A DNA stretch of 64,000 nucleotides from NCBI GenBank assembly GCA_017445995.1, contig JAFSRT010000020.1, forward strand, positions 1-64,000. Reading direction: 5' to 3'. The stretch is from Clostridia bacterium (GTDB taxonomy: Bacteria > Bacillota > Clostridia > Christensenellales > Borkfalkiaceae). Positions 38,195-46,897 of the stretch are shown here, piece by piece. The first letter of the stretch is position 1, and each line of letters starts with the position of its first letter. The notes under the pieces were generated by a model. That model made no database searches, was not told where the DNA came from, and worked only from the letters and a program-made list of their open reading frames with translations. A program made the translations under genes and the position numbers.

Positions 38195-38857
38195 TTAATT
38201 TTCTATATCGGAATAAACCTTTATTCCTTTTTTACCGCCCTTGACCCCTTCTATTAAAAGAAGATATGGTTCTTTTTTCCCGCCCTTAACGAACGCTAAT
38301 CTTTTAGGTTCGATATTGTTTTTACGCATACAGTCGATAACGTCGCAAAGCCTGTCCGCACGGTTCACAATAGCAAACCGCCCGCCGAACTTCAACGCTT
38401 TCGACGCGGATAAACAAATCTCGGAAAGAGACACGGTGATTTCCGTTCGGCACACTGCTATTTCCCTTTTAAGGTTGTTTTCACCCCTACCGCTTTCCAT
38501 ATACGGCGGATTGCAAACGATAAGCGAAAACGCGCCGTTATAATTCGCGCCGATATCCTGAATACGGGTGTTTACCGCCTTTACTTTATCGTCTAATCGG
38601 TTTAATGCTATCGTCTTTTTAGAGAGTTCGTATAAAGGCGTTTGCATTTCAAAAAGGGTAAGGCTTTTTATCGCGCCGTTTTCACCCAAAAGGTGAATAC
38701 CTACGACACCGCTACCCGCACAGAAATCGGCAACCACGTCGTTTTTTTTGACGGTCGCAAACCTTGACAATAATATCGCGTCGCTTGTAAAACAATATAA
38801 TTCGTCGTCCTGAACGATTTTTAAGTTGTTTATAAGTAAGTCTTCAATTTTTTCCAT
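38195..38857 (-). CDS. tRNA1(Val) A37 N6-methyltransferase family protein
   Basis: A 220-residue class I SAM methyltransferase of the TrmN6/YabB family. VADFCAGSGVVGIHLL binds SAM and NPPY (in IVCNPPYMESG) is the N6-adenine catalytic motif. In B. subtilis the corresponding yabB lies just before rsmI, as here. Target tRNA is inferred from family. Confidence 0.88.
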   Translation of the reverse strand: MEKIEDLLINNLKIVQDDELYCFTSDAILLSRFATVKKNDVVADFCAGSGVVGIHLLGENGAIKSLTLFEMQTPLYELSKKTIALNRLDDKVKAVNTRIQDIGANYNGAFSLIVCNPPYMESGRGENNLKREIAVCRTEITVSLSEICLSASKALKFGGRFAIVNRADRLCDVIDCMRKNNIEPKRLAFVKGGKKEPYLLLIEGVKGGKKGIKVYSDIEN

Positions 38858-38876
38858 AACTCGTTAAAAAAATTAA

Positions 38877-38894
38877 GGCGCTTAAAAAAGCGCC
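38877..38894 (-). terminator. Terminator after the ferredoxin gene
   Basis: GGCGCTT pairs with AAGCGCC around TTTT, followed by TTAATTTTTTT on the minus strand. It isolates the ferredoxin from trmN-rsmI. Confidence 0.8.
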
Positions 38895-38914
38895 AAAATC
38901 TGTTTGGTTATTGA

Positions 38915-39085
38915 TTATTCTTCGGAAATTGCTTCAACCGGACAGCCGGCCGCGCAAGCACCGCAACTCATACAAGCGTCCGCGTCGATTACGTATTGCG
39001 TATCTCCTTGAGAAATTGCACTTGCAGGACAAGTGTCTGCACAAGCACCGCACATAATACATGCATCGCTGATTTTATAAGCCAT
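38915..39085 (-). CDS. 2[4Fe-4S] ferredoxin
   Basis: A 56-residue clostridial-type ferredoxin. Eight Cys form two CxxCxxCxxxCP clusters: C9, C12, C15, C19 and C38, C41, C44, C48. It is a low-potential electron carrier for fermentation. The start follows AGGAGGAG. The gene has its own promoter and terminator but lies between ricT and trmN, where B. subtilis has yabA. Confidence 0.96.
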   Translation of the reverse strand: MAYKISDACIMCGACADTCPASAISQGDTQYVIDADACMSCGACAAGCPVEAISEE

Positions 39086-39114
39086 TTTCGTCTCCTCCTG
39101 TCTTTTATATATCT

Positions 39115-39143
39115 ATTTTAGCACATTTATTTTTATTTGTAAA
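39115..39143 (-). promoter_or_regulatory. Sigma-A promoter of the ferredoxin gene
   Basis: TTTACA (39143-39138), 17-bp spacer, TAAAAT (39120-39115). The -35 box overlaps the end region of ricT. Confidence 0.7.
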
Positions 39144-39146
39144 TAT

Positions 39147-40040
39147 TTAATCTAATATTTTACTGATTTCTTCCGAAATAGTTTCGTCTTCTTCGCCTTT
39201 TTCTGTGTTTTCACAGTTTCCGCATCTTTTAAACCCTAATTCGTTTACAGGGAAATCTTTATACGTTTCACTACCGTCGCTATGCGTAATTTTAACTTTC
39301 GAAACAAATTTTAACATATCGTTGGAAATAACAACGCCGTCGCCGTCGGGCGTTTTTACCTGCCCGCCGAGTTTTGGCATCTTCTTACAAGCGTCCGCAT
39401 AATAATCGTTTTCGTATTCAAGACAACACATAAGTCTTCCGCAAAGCCCCGATATTTTGCCGGGGTTTAGGTGAAGTCCCTGATTTTTTGCCATTTTAAT
39501 AGTAACCTTTCCAAAGTCCGACATACAGGACGCACAACAGCAAACTCTTCCGCACGGCGCGATACCGCCGAGTATCTTCGCTTCGTCGCGTATCCCGACT
39601 TGCCTTAATTCTATTCTTACGTGGAAATGCGACGCAAGGTCTTTAACGAGTTCACGAAAGTCTATTCTGCCGTCCGCCGTAAAGAAAAACGCAATTTTTT
39701 TACCGTCGAAGGAAAACTCGCAACCGATAAGTTTCATATCGAGTTTTCTTTCTTCTATTTTCTTTCTCGCAAATTCCATCGCTTCGGGAATCTTCTTTTC
39801 GTTTTCCCTGATATTCTTTTCGTCCTTTTCGGTCGCCTTTCTTAATATAGGTTTAAGCGGGTGCATTATTTCGCTGTCGGGAACTTCGCGCACGCCGAAA
39901 ACGACCGTGCCGTACTCTATCCCCTTCGCGGTTTCAACTATAACTCCGCTTTTTTCTTCGTATTCTTCCCCGTCTTTTGCCGGAGAAAAATAATAGGTTT
40001 TAACTGTATTTTTAAACTTAACGCCTATTATTTTTGCCAT
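39147..40040 (-). CDS. ricT: PSP1-domain protein RicT
   Basis: A 297-residue RicT (YaaT) protein. In B. subtilis RicT joins RicA and RicF in a complex that carries iron-sulfur clusters and FAD and supports RNase Y-dependent mRNA maturation, competence and sporulation. The PSP1 region is central; Cys clusters CGRVCCCASC and CGRLMCC (about 165-210) match the conserved ligands, and further Cys occur near the C-terminus. The acidic tail after residue 275 is variable. It overlaps holB by 13 bases. Confidence 0.93.
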   Translation of the reverse strand: MAKIIGVKFKNTVKTYYFSPAKDGEEYEEKSGVIVETAKGIEYGTVVFGVREVPDSEIMHPLKPILRKATEKDEKNIRENEKKIPEAMEFARKKIEERKLDMKLIGCEFSFDGKKIAFFFTADGRIDFRELVKDLASHFHVRIELRQVGIRDEAKILGGIAPCGRVCCCASCMSDFGKVTIKMAKNQGLHLNPGKISGLCGRLMCCLEYENDYYADACKKMPKLGGQVKTPDGDGVVISNDMLKFVSKVKITHSDGSETYKDFPVNELGFKRCGNCENTEKGEEDETISEEISKILD

Positions 40041-41005
40041 TTATATTTGCCCTCCAAAATCTGAAACAACAGATAATCCACTAACACGGTCGGGTTAGAG
40101 TGGAAATAACTTCTCTTTTCCGCTTCGTTAAGTTTTTCAAGCGCGTAAACTATCGCGCCGACGGAAAACCCTTTCGCGGTTTTAGTGTCTTTTAACGCCG
40201 TTTTATTTTTAACTGATTCTTCTTGTTTTGTGTAATAGCACAGTAAATCGCGCAGTAAAAGTTCGGTTACCGAAATAAACTCCTGCACTTCTTTCGTTGC
40301 GCTTACCTTAACGGAATACGAAAGTACGTCTTTACTCGATTGCATATTTATAAGCATATCTTTCGATAAATCGATTAAACCATGCAATTTTTCGTTGTTA
40401 TAAAGCGAAATAACTTTCCCCACCGTGCCGTCCGAACAGGCAATCGCTTCCTTTAACTTTTCTTCGTCAGATAAATCTTTTTTTAACGTTTCAAATAACT
40501 GCCCGTCCGAAAAAGGCGCAATCGTAAGTTTATTAAGCCTTGACTTTACCGTCGGCAAAAGTGAAAAATCGTTGGTCGCGCCTATAAGTATTATAACATT
40601 TTTCGGCGGTTCTTCCAACGTTTTTAACAGTTTGTTCTGCGCCGAGGCGTTCATGTTCTCGCCGTTGGCGATTACGAAAATCTTATTTTCGTTCTCGATA
40701 GGCTTAATATAACTTTCTTCGATAAGCGCGTTTACGTCTTCCGTTTTAACGTCCGTCCCGTTTTTCGGGAAAAAGAGAACGTCGGAATACGATTCGCTGT
40801 CTATCAGTTTATCTAACCGCGCGTTATATAAAATATCGCCGTTTTTTCTTAAAATTAAGCGTACGATAATTTTCAGATACTCTTTTAAGTAATCTTTATC
40901 GCCGTGTTCTATTAAGTAGGCGTGAGAAAAGGCGTTCGCTTCCTTTTGCTTTTCTATTATTTTGTATGCGCCTGAACTTTTTACAAGCGAAAATAAATCT
41001 AACAT
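40028..41005 (-). CDS. holB: DNA polymerase III delta prime subunit
   Basis: A 325-residue clamp-loader subunit. NASAQNKLLKTLEEPPKNVIILIGAT is the AAA+ sensor/stator region of HolB, followed by TVKSRLNK where many homologues have SRC. The zinc-module Cys seen in the E. coli protein are absent. The position between tmk and ricT is the conserved one. It starts 7 bases after tmk. Confidence 0.9.
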   Translation of the reverse strand: MLDLFSLVKSSGAYKIIEKQKEANAFSHAYLIEHGDKDYLKEYLKIIVRLILRKNGDILYNARLDKLIDSESYSDVLFFPKNGTDVKTEDVNALIEESYIKPIENENKIFVIANGENMNASAQNKLLKTLEEPPKNVIILIGATNDFSLLPTVKSRLNKLTIAPFSDGQLFETLKKDLSDEEKLKEAIACSDGTVGKVISLYNNEKLHGLIDLSKDMLINMQSSKDVLSYSVKVSATKEVQEFISVTELLLRDLLCYYTKQEESVKNKTALKDTKTAKGFSVGAIVYALEKLNEAEKRSYFHSNPTVLVDYLLFQILEGKYKWQK

Positions 41006-41012
41006 ATTTTAA

Positions 41013-41636
41013 CTAAATAACGTGCCTTTTTTCTAACTCTTCAATAATCTTATTATGCGTTTCTTCCTTCGTTCCGCTTGCGTCGATTACGATATATCTC
41101 TCTTTATCGCTTTTTGCAAGTTCTAAATACCCGTTATAAACTTTATTATGAAAGTCGATACCCGACTGTTCTAACCTGTCGCCCTTATCTGCCCCGCCTT
41201 TTCTTTTAAACGCGTCTTTCGGGGAAAGATTTAAAAATACCGTGTAATCCGGTAAAAAGTTTTCTAAAGCGTAAGCGTTTATCTTCGACACGAAGTCCAC
41301 GCCAAGCCCCCTTGCATACCCCTGATATGCAAGCGACGAATCCACGTATCTGTCGCAAATAACGAGTTCGCCGTTATCTAATTTTTCCTTTAATATTTCG
41401 TCTAATAACTGAACTCTCGCCGCGGCGTACAAAAGCGCTTCGCAAGCGTCGGTCATTTTTTTGTTTTCGCTGTCTAAAATAATGTTCCGTATCTTCTCGG
41501 AAATAAGCGAACCACCCGGTTCACGGGTAAGATAATACGAAATACCGTGCTTATCTAAATATTCCTGAAGCAACTTTATCTGGCGCGATTTCCCAACGCC
41601 TTCGCAACCTTCGAACGTAATAAATTTTCCTTTCAT
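41013..41636 (-). CDS. tmk: Thymidylate kinase
   Basis: A 207-residue dTMP kinase. The P-loop EGCEGVGKS (9-17), the DRYVDSSLAYQG motif and a basic LID region (KRKGGADKGDRLE) are present. It supplies dTDP for dTTP synthesis. The ATG overlaps the stop of the upstream decarboxylase by four bases. Confidence 0.96.
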   Translation of the reverse strand: MKGKFITFEGCEGVGKSRQIKLLQEYLDKHGISYYLTREPGGSLISEKIRNIILDSENKKMTDACEALLYAAARVQLLDEILKEKLDNGELVICDRYVDSSLAYQGYARGLGVDFVSKINAYALENFLPDYTVFLNLSPKDAFKRKGGADKGDRLEQSGIDFHNKVYNGYLELAKSDKERYIVIDASGTKEETHNKIIEELEKRHVI

Positions 41637-42952
41637 AATTTAACGACCTTTATCTTCCCGTTTAACGTGCCGAAAGTATTTTCGGCGTTTTTAATAATTT
41701 CTATATCTTTTTCGGTAATAACTTCCCCCGCGACGACTAACGGATAGCAAGGCGGAAATATTCCGAAATTAACGGCGGATATTCTTCCTTTTGCGTTTTC
41801 AGCGTCAACGCACTCGAAGTCGTATTCGCCGACTTTATTAAAACTTACCTTTCTTTCCCTTTTGCCGTCGAAATAAAACCCGCTTTTAATTTTTTGCCGT
41901 TTTAATTGCGTTATTTCTTTAATCGCATTATACAGCGCGTCGTAATCTTCCTTTTTATTTAAAACGGAAAACATAAATAAAACGTAACGGCTATCGTACG
42001 TTTCGGCGTAAACGCCGTTTTTTTCTAAAACGGAAATTGCTTTTTTTACGGGTATTCCGCTATTTAAAAAATCTACCGTCAGTTTAAGCCCGTCGGATAA
42101 TTGCAAAAAGCCGATTTTTTCCGCGCTTAATTTATCTTTTATTCTTTTAAGATATTTTTGCTGTAACAAATATTGTTTTGCGCCGTACTTATAAAGGTAT
42201 TTAACCCCGTATTCTACCGAAGATAAAATAGGATAAGAAGGGCTTGTGGTTAATAGTAAATCTAACGAACTTTTAACCTTATCTATTAAATCAATATCAG
42301 TAACCGACAGTATTGCGCCCTGCGTTAGCGTCGGCAAAGTTTTATGCGCCCCGTCCACGTAAATATCGGCAAACTTTCCCGCGTATTTATCGGGGTTCGT
42401 TATAAAAAAGTGCGCGCCGTGCGCCCCGTCTACTAACAGAAGTTTATTTTTCTTTTTTAAGGCGATTTTTATCTTTTCGATATCAAACGCCCTGCCGTAA
42501 TAATCGGGATAGGTAAGTATCGCCCCGATTACCGTCGGGTTGTTTTCTATTGCCAAACTTATTTCTTCTTCCGTCGGCAGAGACGGTAGCCCGTCTATAA
42601 TCTTATCAGCGACGAAAACGGGTTCGATATTAAAAAGCGAAAGCGCGTTAAACACGCTTTTATGCGCGAAACGGTTGACTATAATTTTATCGCCAAAGCC
42701 CTTAACGGCGCTTATCATAGCAAAAATACCCGAAGTCGAACCGTTGGTTAAAATAAAAGACGCTTTTACTTTAAGAATATCCTTGATATCTCTTTCCGCA
42801 AGACGAACGGCTTTTTCGTTGTCTATTACGGGAAGTTCGGTAACGTCTTCGCATAAACACCCGTAATCGCGGGATTTATGCCCCGGCATATGCAACCGTA
42901 TCGGATTTCTTTTTGAGTATTTATCGATAGCGTCTTTTATATAAAGTTTCAT
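41633..42952 (-). CDS. PLP-dependent Orn/Lys/Arg decarboxylase family protein
   Basis: A 439-residue fold-type I PLP enzyme of the short YaaO/SpeA-like group. HMPGHK (21-26), DGAHGAHF and the PLP-lysine motif DGAHKTLP are conserved. The likely reaction is decarboxylation of arginine, lysine or ornithine for polyamine synthesis; the substrate cannot be fixed. In B. subtilis yaaO also precedes tmk, so context supports the family. It starts three bases after the upstream gene ends. Confidence 0.87.
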   Translation of the reverse strand: MKLYIKDAIDKYSKRNPIRLHMPGHKSRDYGCLCEDVTELPVIDNEKAVRLAERDIKDILKVKASFILTNGSTSGIFAMISAVKGFGDKIIVNRFAHKSVFNALSLFNIEPVFVADKIIDGLPSLPTEEEISLAIENNPTVIGAILTYPDYYGRAFDIEKIKIALKKKNKLLLVDGAHGAHFFITNPDKYAGKFADIYVDGAHKTLPTLTQGAILSVTDIDLIDKVKSSLDLLLTTSPSYPILSSVEYGVKYLYKYGAKQYLLQQKYLKRIKDKLSAEKIGFLQLSDGLKLTVDFLNSGIPVKKAISVLEKNGVYAETYDSRYVLFMFSVLNKKEDYDALYNAIKEITQLKRQKIKSGFYFDGKRERKVSFNKVGEYDFECVDAENAKGRISAVNFGIFPPCYPLVVAGEVITEKDIEIIKNAENTFGTLNGKIKVVKL

Positions 42953-42954
42953 TT

Positions 42955-43968
42955 TTAATCCAAAATCGTGCTGAAATTTTCCACCAGCGAAGTGATAAAC
43001 GATATTTTTTCAAACTCTAAATCGTACTCGGTACTTGTGTTAAAATCGAAAGACAGCGGAATATAGTTGGTAAATATAATCACCGCGTCGCTACTGTCCG
43101 ATAACCCGTTATACTTAAAAAAGTCCGTTTTATTGTATTTCGCGCTTTTTTCTTCCGAAACGGTGAGTGCCGAAACGTTTATTCCGTAATTATCCGTTTG
43201 TTCTTTACTTAATCTTTCCGAATAGTCGGTGTTTTCAGGATAAAACTCGCAAGACTGTTCGTATCTTTTATAAGAATAAAAAAGTTTGTTTTGCGCCGAC
43301 ATACTGTCGTTATACTCGTAAATCTTTTCAAGCGTTTTAACGTCTTTAACGAGTTTTTCTATTCTTTTATATTCGTCGTCGACAGAAATTAGTTTATGAC
43401 GTAGACGGTTATCTTTTTTGTTGCGCGTATTAAACCTTTCTTCAATCTTTACTTTATCGAAATTATTAAAGTCGTGATAGTCGGTTTCCCCGTCCTTTAA
43501 CAAAACCGCAAGATAGTTTTTGGCGTTTTCGTACATAAAGTCGATACTCTTAACGGAATACGCCCCGTTGTCTATCATTGACTTTACCCTTACTTGCGCC
43601 TTTTCCTGTTCGGTGCTGTTGTCGATAGAATTAGTTACAATCATATCGACTTCCTTCGTTATAATGCGAAGCGATAAAACGTCCACCGCCGAACTACTGC
43701 CGTCCACGTAAGTTTCCGAAACGATTTTCTGCACTTCGTAAGAAAACACGCCGTCGTTTTTTAAGTTATCGTTTAACACCGACGCGTTAGAAGAATACAT
43801 ATTCTCGTCGTAATAGATATAGTAGGTCTGCCCGAAAGTAAGGTCTGCTTTCGCAGTCGTATAAATAAGTTCCCAACCGACGATAAGCGCTACTATACAG
43901 ACTATTATTATTATCCACTCGTAAGCAAGCAGGTTCGAAAGCCTTGTCCTGTTGATTTTGTTATCCAT
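42955..43968 (-). CDS. Uncharacterised membrane-anchored protein
   Basis: A 337-residue protein with one hydrophobic helix near the N-terminus (about 16-38) and a large, polar, mostly extracytoplasmic remainder with a Lys/Glu-rich helical region near 190-235. No domain is recognised. The start follows AAAGGG. It lies between lysS and the decarboxylase gene and is probably co-transcribed with them. It may be restricted to this lineage. Confidence 0.75.
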   Translation of the reverse strand: MDNKINRTRLSNLLAYEWIIIIVCIVALIVGWELIYTTAKADLTFGQTYYIYYDENMYSSNASVLNDNLKNDGVFSYEVQKIVSETYVDGSSSAVDVLSLRIITKEVDMIVTNSIDNSTEQEKAQVRVKSMIDNGAYSVKSIDFMYENAKNYLAVLLKDGETDYHDFNNFDKVKIEERFNTRNKKDNRLRHKLISVDDEYKRIEKLVKDVKTLEKIYEYNDSMSAQNKLFYSYKRYEQSCEFYPENTDYSERLSKEQTDNYGINVSALTVSEEKSAKYNKTDFFKYNGLSDSSDAVIIFTNYIPLSFDFNTSTEYDLEFEKISFITSLVENFSTILD

Positions 43969-43987
43969 TAAAAACCCTTTTTGCCCT

Positions 43988-45496
43988 TTACTTTTTAATA
44001 GGTTTCATCGTAGGGAATAAGATTACGTCTCGAATAGACGCGCTGTCCGTTAAAAGCATAACGAGTCTGTCCACGCCGAACCCTAAACCGCCCGTCGGTG
44101 GCATACCGTATTCGAGTGCGGTTAAAAAGTCTTCGTCGAGTTTAGCGTCGTTTCCGCCCTTTTTGCGCTTTTCGGCAACTTGTTTTACAAACCTTTCTCT
44201 CTGGTCGATAGGGTCGTTAAGTTCCGAGAAAGCGTTGCCCATTTCTCTCGAATAAATAAAGTATTCAAACCTTTCGGTGAAGTTCTTGTCGGATTCCTTT
44301 CTCTTTGCAAGCGGAGAGTTTTCAACAGGGTAATCGTAAATAATAGTCGGGGACACGAGTTTTTCTTCCACGAACGCGTCGAAAAAGGCGATTAAAACGT
44401 GGCCTTTCGTCGCGCTTTCCCCTTCTTCTACTTCGACGTGCATTTCTTTCGCGACTTTTCTCGCGTCTTCGTCCGTCTTCCAGTCGTTATAATCTACGCC
44501 CGCGTATTTTTTAACCGCTTCGACCATAGTAAGTCTTTCCCACGGTTTACCCATATCGATTTCAACGCCCTGATAGGTTATCTTGTCCGTTCCGCAAACG
44601 TTAACGGTTATCGTGCGGTACATATTCTCGATTAAATCCATCATTTCTTTATAGTCGCTGTACGCTTGGTACATTTCAACCGTCGTAAACTCCGGATTAT
44701 GCGACCTGTCCATACCTTCGTTACGGAATATTCTGCCTACTTCGTAAACCTTGTCGAAACCCCCGACGATTAGTCTTTTTAAGTATAATTCCGTTTCGAT
44801 ACGGAGATACATATCGATACCTAAAGTGTTATGGAAAGTCTTAAACGGACGTGCCGCCGCACCGATTTCAAGCGGTTGTAAAACGGGAGTATCAACTTCT
44901 AAGTATCCAACCCCGTCCAGATATTTTCTGATTTCGCCGAGTATTTTAGAACGCATTATAAACGTGCGTTTAACTTCGGGATTAGCGATTAAATCGACTT
45001 CCCTTTGGCGATACCTTGTGTCTTCGTCTTTAAGCCCGTGATATTTTTCAGGCAACGGCAACAACGATTTCGAAAGCAGTTCGACGTGCGTCGCGTGGAC
45101 GGATATTTCTTCCGTTCTCGTTTTGAATACGAAACCCGTTATTCCGATAATGTCGCCTATATCGTAATCCTTAAAATCAAGATAGTCGTCGCCTAAATCG
45201 TTTATCGACAGATAGGACTGAATAGTCCCTTTCCCGTCCAGAATAACGGCAAAAGACGCTTTACCCATAACGCGCTTTCCGATAAGCCTACCTGCAATAC
45301 CCACGGTTTTACCTTCGTACTTATCGTAGTCGTCTTTAATGTCCTGCGAATACGCGTCCCTATCGTATCTTACTTTGCTGAACGGATTTTTACCGTCGTT
45401 TTGGAGTTTCTCCAACTTTTCACGGCGAACCCTTAATATTTCGTTTAAGTCTAATTCCTGTTCCTGATTTATAGGAGTGTTATTATTTTCGTTCAT
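43988..45496 (-). CDS. lysS: Lysyl-tRNA synthetase, class II
   Basis: A 502-residue class II LysRS. The N-terminal OB-fold anticodon domain (about 60-150), motif 2 (FRNEGMDRSHNPEFTTVE) and motif 3 (GLGFGVDRLVML) are clear. It charges tRNA(Lys). It follows greA by 23 bases, the greA-lysS order common in Firmicutes. Confidence 0.97.
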   Translation of the reverse strand: MNENNNTPINQEQELDLNEILRVRREKLEKLQNDGKNPFSKVRYDRDAYSQDIKDDYDKYEGKTVGIAGRLIGKRVMGKASFAVILDGKGTIQSYLSINDLGDDYLDFKDYDIGDIIGITGFVFKTRTEEISVHATHVELLSKSLLPLPEKYHGLKDEDTRYRQREVDLIANPEVKRTFIMRSKILGEIRKYLDGVGYLEVDTPVLQPLEIGAAARPFKTFHNTLGIDMYLRIETELYLKRLIVGGFDKVYEVGRIFRNEGMDRSHNPEFTTVEMYQAYSDYKEMMDLIENMYRTITVNVCGTDKITYQGVEIDMGKPWERLTMVEAVKKYAGVDYNDWKTDEDARKVAKEMHVEVEEGESATKGHVLIAFFDAFVEEKLVSPTIIYDYPVENSPLAKRKESDKNFTERFEYFIYSREMGNAFSELNDPIDQRERFVKQVAEKRKKGGNDAKLDEDFLTALEYGMPPTGGLGFGVDRLVMLLTDSASIRDVILFPTMKPIKK

Positions 45497-45519
45497 TGTA
45501 TTTTCCTTATAAAGTTAGT

Positions 45520-45987
45520 TTAATATACCTTTTTAACTGTTATTTTAACAATCCCCGAAGGTGCGGAAACTAAAACTTTGTCGCCCGCCTTATGACCAAG
45601 AAGCGCGTTGCCGATAGGCGATTCGTTACTTATTCTGCCGAGTTCAACGTCCGCTTCCGTCGTACCTACTATTTCGTAAGTGGAAAGTTCGCCCGTTTCG
45701 TCGTCGGTAAAATCAACTTTACTGCCGAGAGAAACCGTGCCTTTTTTTGCACCGTCTTTAATAATAACCGCGTATTTTAACTTGGTTTCGATTTCAAGGA
45801 TTTCGCCTTCTATTTGCGCCTGTTCGTTCTTCGCCGCGTCGTACTCTGCGTTTTCCGATAAGTCCCCGAATTCTCTCGCAACTTTAATCCTTTCGGTGAT
45901 TTCAGGACGTTTTACGATTTTTAAGTATTCAAGCCTTTTTTCAAGTTCTTCTTTTCCTTCTTTAGTAAGTAAAACTTCTTCTGCCAT
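45520..45987 (-). CDS. greA: Transcription elongation factor GreA
   Basis: A 155-residue GreA. The N-terminal coiled coil with REFGDLSENAEYDAAKNEQ at its acidic tip reaches into the RNA polymerase secondary channel and promotes transcript cleavage; the C-terminal FKBP-like domain follows. It starts after AAGGAG and is transcribed from a consensus promoter at 46045-46073. Confidence 0.97.
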   Translation of the reverse strand: MAEEVLLTKEGKEELEKRLEYLKIVKRPEITERIKVAREFGDLSENAEYDAAKNEQAQIEGEILEIETKLKYAVIIKDGAKKGTVSLGSKVDFTDDETGELSTYEIVGTTEADVELGRISNESPIGNALLGHKAGDKVLVSAPSGIVKITVKKVY

Positions 45988-46044
45988 TTTTTATCTCCTT
46001 AATTTTGCGGTATAGTACCACATATAATATTTTTCTAATATAGT

Positions 46045-46073
46045 ATTATAATATATAGCGTTATCTTTGTCAA
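46045..46073 (-). promoter_or_regulatory. Sigma-A promoter of greA-lysS
   Basis: TTGACA (46073-46068), 17-bp spacer, TATAAT (46050-46045). Consensus in both boxes. Confidence 0.8.
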
Positions 46074-46147
46074 CTTTTAAAATAGAAAAAAGGCGGTCAA
46101 AGCGCCGTCTTTTTCCGTCTTTTCTTTAATTTTTACTATTTTACCCG

Positions 46148-46291
46148 TTACTTTTCTTCGTAATCTTCGCAACAGGTACAAGACGTTCCCTTTCCGCAGG
46201 AAACTTTAATGGTTTTTAATTCGCAATCGCAACCTTGAAGATTGTGGCAACATTTTTTAACGTCGCATTTTACTGAACTGTTCTTTTTCAT
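46148..46291 (-). CDS. Small Cys-rich protein, DUF1540-like
   Basis: A 47-residue peptide starting MKKNSSVKCDVKKCCHN, with ten Cys arranged as C...CC...CxC...C...CxCC. It resembles single-module DUF1540 proteins of Clostridia, presumed metal binders. The ATG at 46291 lies nine bases after AAGGAG; the frame extended to 46540 overlaps divergent rplI and is not real. A weak GGCG/CGCC hairpin with six T lies at 46089-46105. Confidence 0.75.
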   Translation of the reverse strand: MKKNSSVKCDVKKCCHNLQGCDCELKTIKVSCGKGTSCTCCEDYEEK

Positions 46292-46350
46292 TTTTTTCAC
46301 TCTCCTTACCGATATTATTGACGAAAAAGTTAAAAATATACCGCCCTTTA

Positions 46351-46379
46351 TTGACAAGTTTTTATTTTGGCTGTAAAAT
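46351..46379 (+). promoter_or_regulatory. Sigma-A promoter of rplI
   Basis: TTGACA, 17-bp spacer, TAAAAT, with a TAAGGAG ribosome site before the ATG at 46401. Confidence 0.75.
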
Positions 46380-46400
46380 ATAAAAGTAAGGAGAAAAAGT

Positions 46401-46841
46401 ATGAAAATAGTTTTATTAAAAGACGTTAAAGGAACGGGAAAAGCGGGCGACGTTGTCGAAGCAAAAGACGGGTACGCAAAAAACTTTTTAATTAAAAACG
46501 GTTTGGCAAAAGTTGCCGACGCGCAAGCCCTTAACGACAATAAAAATCAAAAAGAAGCGCAGGCTTTCCACAGAAGCGAACAGTTAAAGGCGAACAGAGA
46601 ACTCCGCGAAAAAATCGACGGAATAGAGATAACTCTTACCGCAAAATCGGGCGAGAACGGAAAGTTCTTCGGCGCGATAACCAACAAGGAAATAGGCGAT
46701 AAATTAAACGAATTAGGTTTTGATATCGACAAGAAAAAAATTGTATTAGACGCTAATATTAAAGCGACGGGAAGATACACGGTATCAGTTAGAATATCCG
46801 CAGAAGAAACGGCAAAAATCACCGTTATCGTAAATAATTAA
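46401..46841 (+). CDS. rplI: 50S ribosomal protein bL9
   Basis: A 146-residue bL9. The N-terminal rRNA-binding domain ([20 protein letters not shown]...YAKNFLI) is joined by a long helix to the C-terminal domain. It stands alone, away from the usual rpsF-ssb-rpsR or dnaB neighbours, with its own promoter and terminator. Confidence 0.97.
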   Translation: MKIVLLKDVKGTGKAGDVVEAKDGYAKNFLIKNGLAKVADAQALNDNKNQKEAQAFHRSEQLKANRELREKIDGIEITLTAKSGENGKFFGAITNKEIGDKLNELGFDIDKKKIVLDANIKATGRYTVSVRISAEETAKITVIVNN

Positions 46842-46857
46842 GTTGAAAAAAAATAAA

Positions 46858-46886
46858 AAAGGCAGTTGCAAAACGCAACTGCCTTT
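46858..46886. terminator. Bidirectional terminator between rplI and tyrS
   Basis: AAAGGCAGTTGC pairs with GCAACTGCCTTT around AAAAC; T-runs follow on both strands, stronger on the minus strand. Confidence 0.85.
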
Positions 46887-46897
46887 ATCTTTACAGA

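Noticed and set aside
46292..46540. Extended 130-residue version of the Cys-rich protein
   Set aside because: Overlaps rplI in the opposite direction and its extra part is a shadow of rplI coding sequence.
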